From contig NZ_JAPMLN010000012.1 of NCBI RefSeq assembly GCF_026410405.1, positions 35,932-99,931 on the forward strand: 64,000 nt of DNA, written 5' to 3'. Source of the DNA: Marinicella gelatinilytica (GTDB lineage: Bacteria; Pseudomonadota; Gammaproteobacteria; Xanthomonadales; Marinicellaceae). Positions 62,658 through 64,000 of the stretch are shown here, piece after piece. Position 1 is the stretch's first letter. The number at the start of each line of letters is the position of its first letter. Under the pieces are notes generated by a model that did no database searches, was not told the origin of the DNA, and saw only the letters and a list, made by a program, of their open reading frames with translations. The position numbers and the translations under genes were made by a program.

Positions 62658-64000
62658 TTATTCCAAACCTTTCTTATTCCCGACCGCTATAATTACATCA
62701 TTTTGAATGTCATTTATTCTGCTTAAAATCACATTCAAATAGTCATCTCCTAATCGCCTCCTTAAATCCTTTATATTAAATATTAATTCATCAATGCTGT
62801 TGTTTTTTGTTGAGAGTTTTAATTGTCTCAACGTATATTTTGGTAGTGTTTTATACTTTTTAATGTCTTTTAAAAGTGTATCAATAAAGGATACTAATTC
62901 CTGATCTAAATCGTCTCTCTTTTCTTTAAGTAATGTTTTCAATGCAATATTTGCTTGATTCTCTAGAGCCAACTCACTTCTACCTGATTTATATTTTGGT
63001 TTATATGTTTTTATTTCTTCGTACGAATTCCAAAAATCACTATTTAACGTTAAACGTTCTTCGTCAGGACCACATTTTACAAATTCAATTAATTCCTCAA
63101 ATGTCTTTTCGGTTGGCTTATCATTTGGTTTTTCATTATCGTATTGATGAACTATTGAAAATAAGGCCATTCCTTTTTTCCGCAAAACAACAACATTGTT
63201 TTCCTCAAATTGCTTGGCTGTTTTAACTCTGTTCGGCAAATCACTTATTTTCTTTATAACCTCTGGATGAGATTCAACAATTTTATTGTAATCATTTCGT
63301 ATAATTGTTGAAGTACTTAATTCATCATTTTCTTCTGGGTTTGCACTTATTTTGCTGAATAATCCACTGGGTGTTGGTTCTTCATTAGCATTGAAAATTT
63401 TGGAATCTTCTCCTAACGCACTATGTATTAAAAACATTTTTTGTTGAGCAATTTCTCTACTTTTTACAATGTCAGAACCTTGATCAGTAGGAAAGAAGTT
63501 ATAAATATATAATTCATCAAAAACTTTTGCACTCATTCTATTGATACGACCAACACGCTGTATAACACGAGTTGGATTCCAAGGAATATCATAATTAATA
63601 ATTAACCCAGCTCTATTCAAGTTAAAACCTTCTGAAAGTTTATCACTTGTTATCAATACATCGAAATCATCGACTTGTTCATTGTGTATTGCGTTAAAAT
63701 TAGCATCCAATTCTTTTGCGAATTTTTTGCTAATTCCGCCATCACAGAACATTGCACGACCCAATAATTCATTTTCAAAATATTTTTTAAGGTGTCTTAC
63801 AGTATCTGTATATTCTGTAAATAATATAACTTTTCTTTTTGGGTCGGTTTCTTTATTAAGAACGTAAGCGCCAAGCGAACCCCATTCTACTATTTTTCTG
63901 ATGTCTGATGCACACTGTGTGTTTTTAACACAGTGAATTACATGAGCAAAACTTACCGAAGCAAAGAACAATGGATTGAGCTTATTCAAGCCCATAAAGA
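62658..64000 (-). CDS. SF2 helicase, C-terminal part (N-terminus beyond the right edge)
   Basis: The frame is open at 64000; the first ATG at 63995 lies inside the gene, because the codon before it is also open. The visible 445 or so residues begin near helicase domain 2: KVILFTEYTDTVRHLKKYF (motif IV region), LITSDKLSEGFNLNRAGLII (motif V) and RVIQRVGRINRM (motif VI). The C-terminal 250 residues are charged and helical, without a recognised nuclease motif. The layout matches SNF2/SF2 helicases of bacterial defence islands, some of which carry a phospholipase D-like N-terminal domain, but that part is not visible. It shares the direction of mcrBC, 289 bp upstream of mcrB. Confidence 0.8.
   Translation of the reverse strand, partial: FMGLNKLNPLFFASVSFAHVIHCVKNTQCASDIRKIVEWGSLGAYVLNKETDPKRKVILFTEYTDTVRHLKKYFENELLGRAMFCDGGISKKFAKELDANFNAIHNEQVDDFDVLITSDKLSEGFNLNRAGLIINYDIPWNPTRVIQRVGRINRMSAKVFDELYIYNFFPTDQGSDIVKSREIAQQKMFLIHSALGEDSKIFNANEEPTPSGLFSKISANPEENDELSTSTIIRNDYNKIVESHPEVIKKISDLPNRVKTAKQFEENNVVVLRKKGMALFSIVHQYDNEKPNDKPTEKTFEELIEFVKCGPDEERLTLNSDFWNSYEEIKTYKPKYKSGRSELALENQANIALKTLLKEKRDDLDQELVSFIDTLLKDIKKYKTLPKYTLRQLKLSTKNNSIDELIFNIKDLRRRLGDDYLNVILSRINDIQNDVIIAVGNKKGLE

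Noticed and set aside
62658..64000. Assignment of the truncated helicase to DISARM or a PLD-helicase system
   Set aside because: The N-terminal domain and the neighbours beyond 64000 are not visible, so the system cannot be named.

Overview
The window looks like chromosomal DNA of an AT-leaning gammaproteobacterium. The support is ParE, a sufR-B-C-D-S-U operon, UbiA, TrmL, PdxB, KdkA (Kdo kinase) and LPS heptosyltransferase genes. A Marinicella-like marine lineage would fit the secreted S8 protease with P-domain and cadherin-like repeats, but that is only an impression and no 16S gene is present.

Layout: a truncated membrane sensor (1-517), parE and a membrane protein on the minus strand. 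Then comes the complete SUF iron-sulfur operon (3459-8900), headed by an IscR/SufR-type regulator with a candidate operator of its own. Positions 9.0-13 kb hold a secreted amidohydrolase, a small TIGR02450 protein, cyclopropane fatty acid synthase and a nucleotidyltransferase/ribbon-helix-helix pair resembling a toxin-antitoxin module. Positions 13-22 kb hold an EEP-family phosphatase/nuclease, an RND efflux pair and a large M16 metallopeptidase lipoprotein. Positions 22-25.5 kb hold an ArsR-type regulator, radA, a glutaredoxin-like protein and serine deaminase.

Positions 25.5-31.5 kb form a nitric oxide detoxification/denitrification block: an alginate-export-type porin and norC-norB-norQ-norD. 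FNR/Dnr-type boxes precede the porin and norC. The accessory genes norE-norF lie about 24 kb away (55.1-55.9 kb) behind a third such box, so the Nor regulon is split. Positions 31.5-40.8 kb are housekeeping: pdxB, recQ, LPS genes, uvrC, an App1-like phosphatase and trmL.

Positions 41-45.5 kb are an accessory patch of very small genes. It contains a ParE-type toxin/antitoxin pair, several unrecognised membrane or lipoprotein ORFs, and a second toxin/antitoxin pair whose toxin is broken by a 159-bp MITE-like element and also frameshifted. Then follow ubiA, an Hsp20 gene, the S8 protease, a MATE transporter, a DUF559 endonuclease gene among GAGAGGGG palindromes, and a DEAD-box helicase.

The right end (56-64 kb) is a defence island: AbiEi/AbiEii with two matching 19-bp dyads in its promoter, an McrB/McrC pair, and the C-terminal part of a large SF2 helicase running off the edge. 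Copies of one short repeat (TCTAACTAAGGACAGGCA and its inverse AGTGCCTGTCC) sit at the borders of these cassettes. I saw no rRNA, tRNA or CRISPR array. I did not identify a clearly new multi-gene system. The most unusual signals are the small mobile-like elements, the split FNR/Dnr regulon, the paired AbiE operators and the repeat-bounded defence cassettes.
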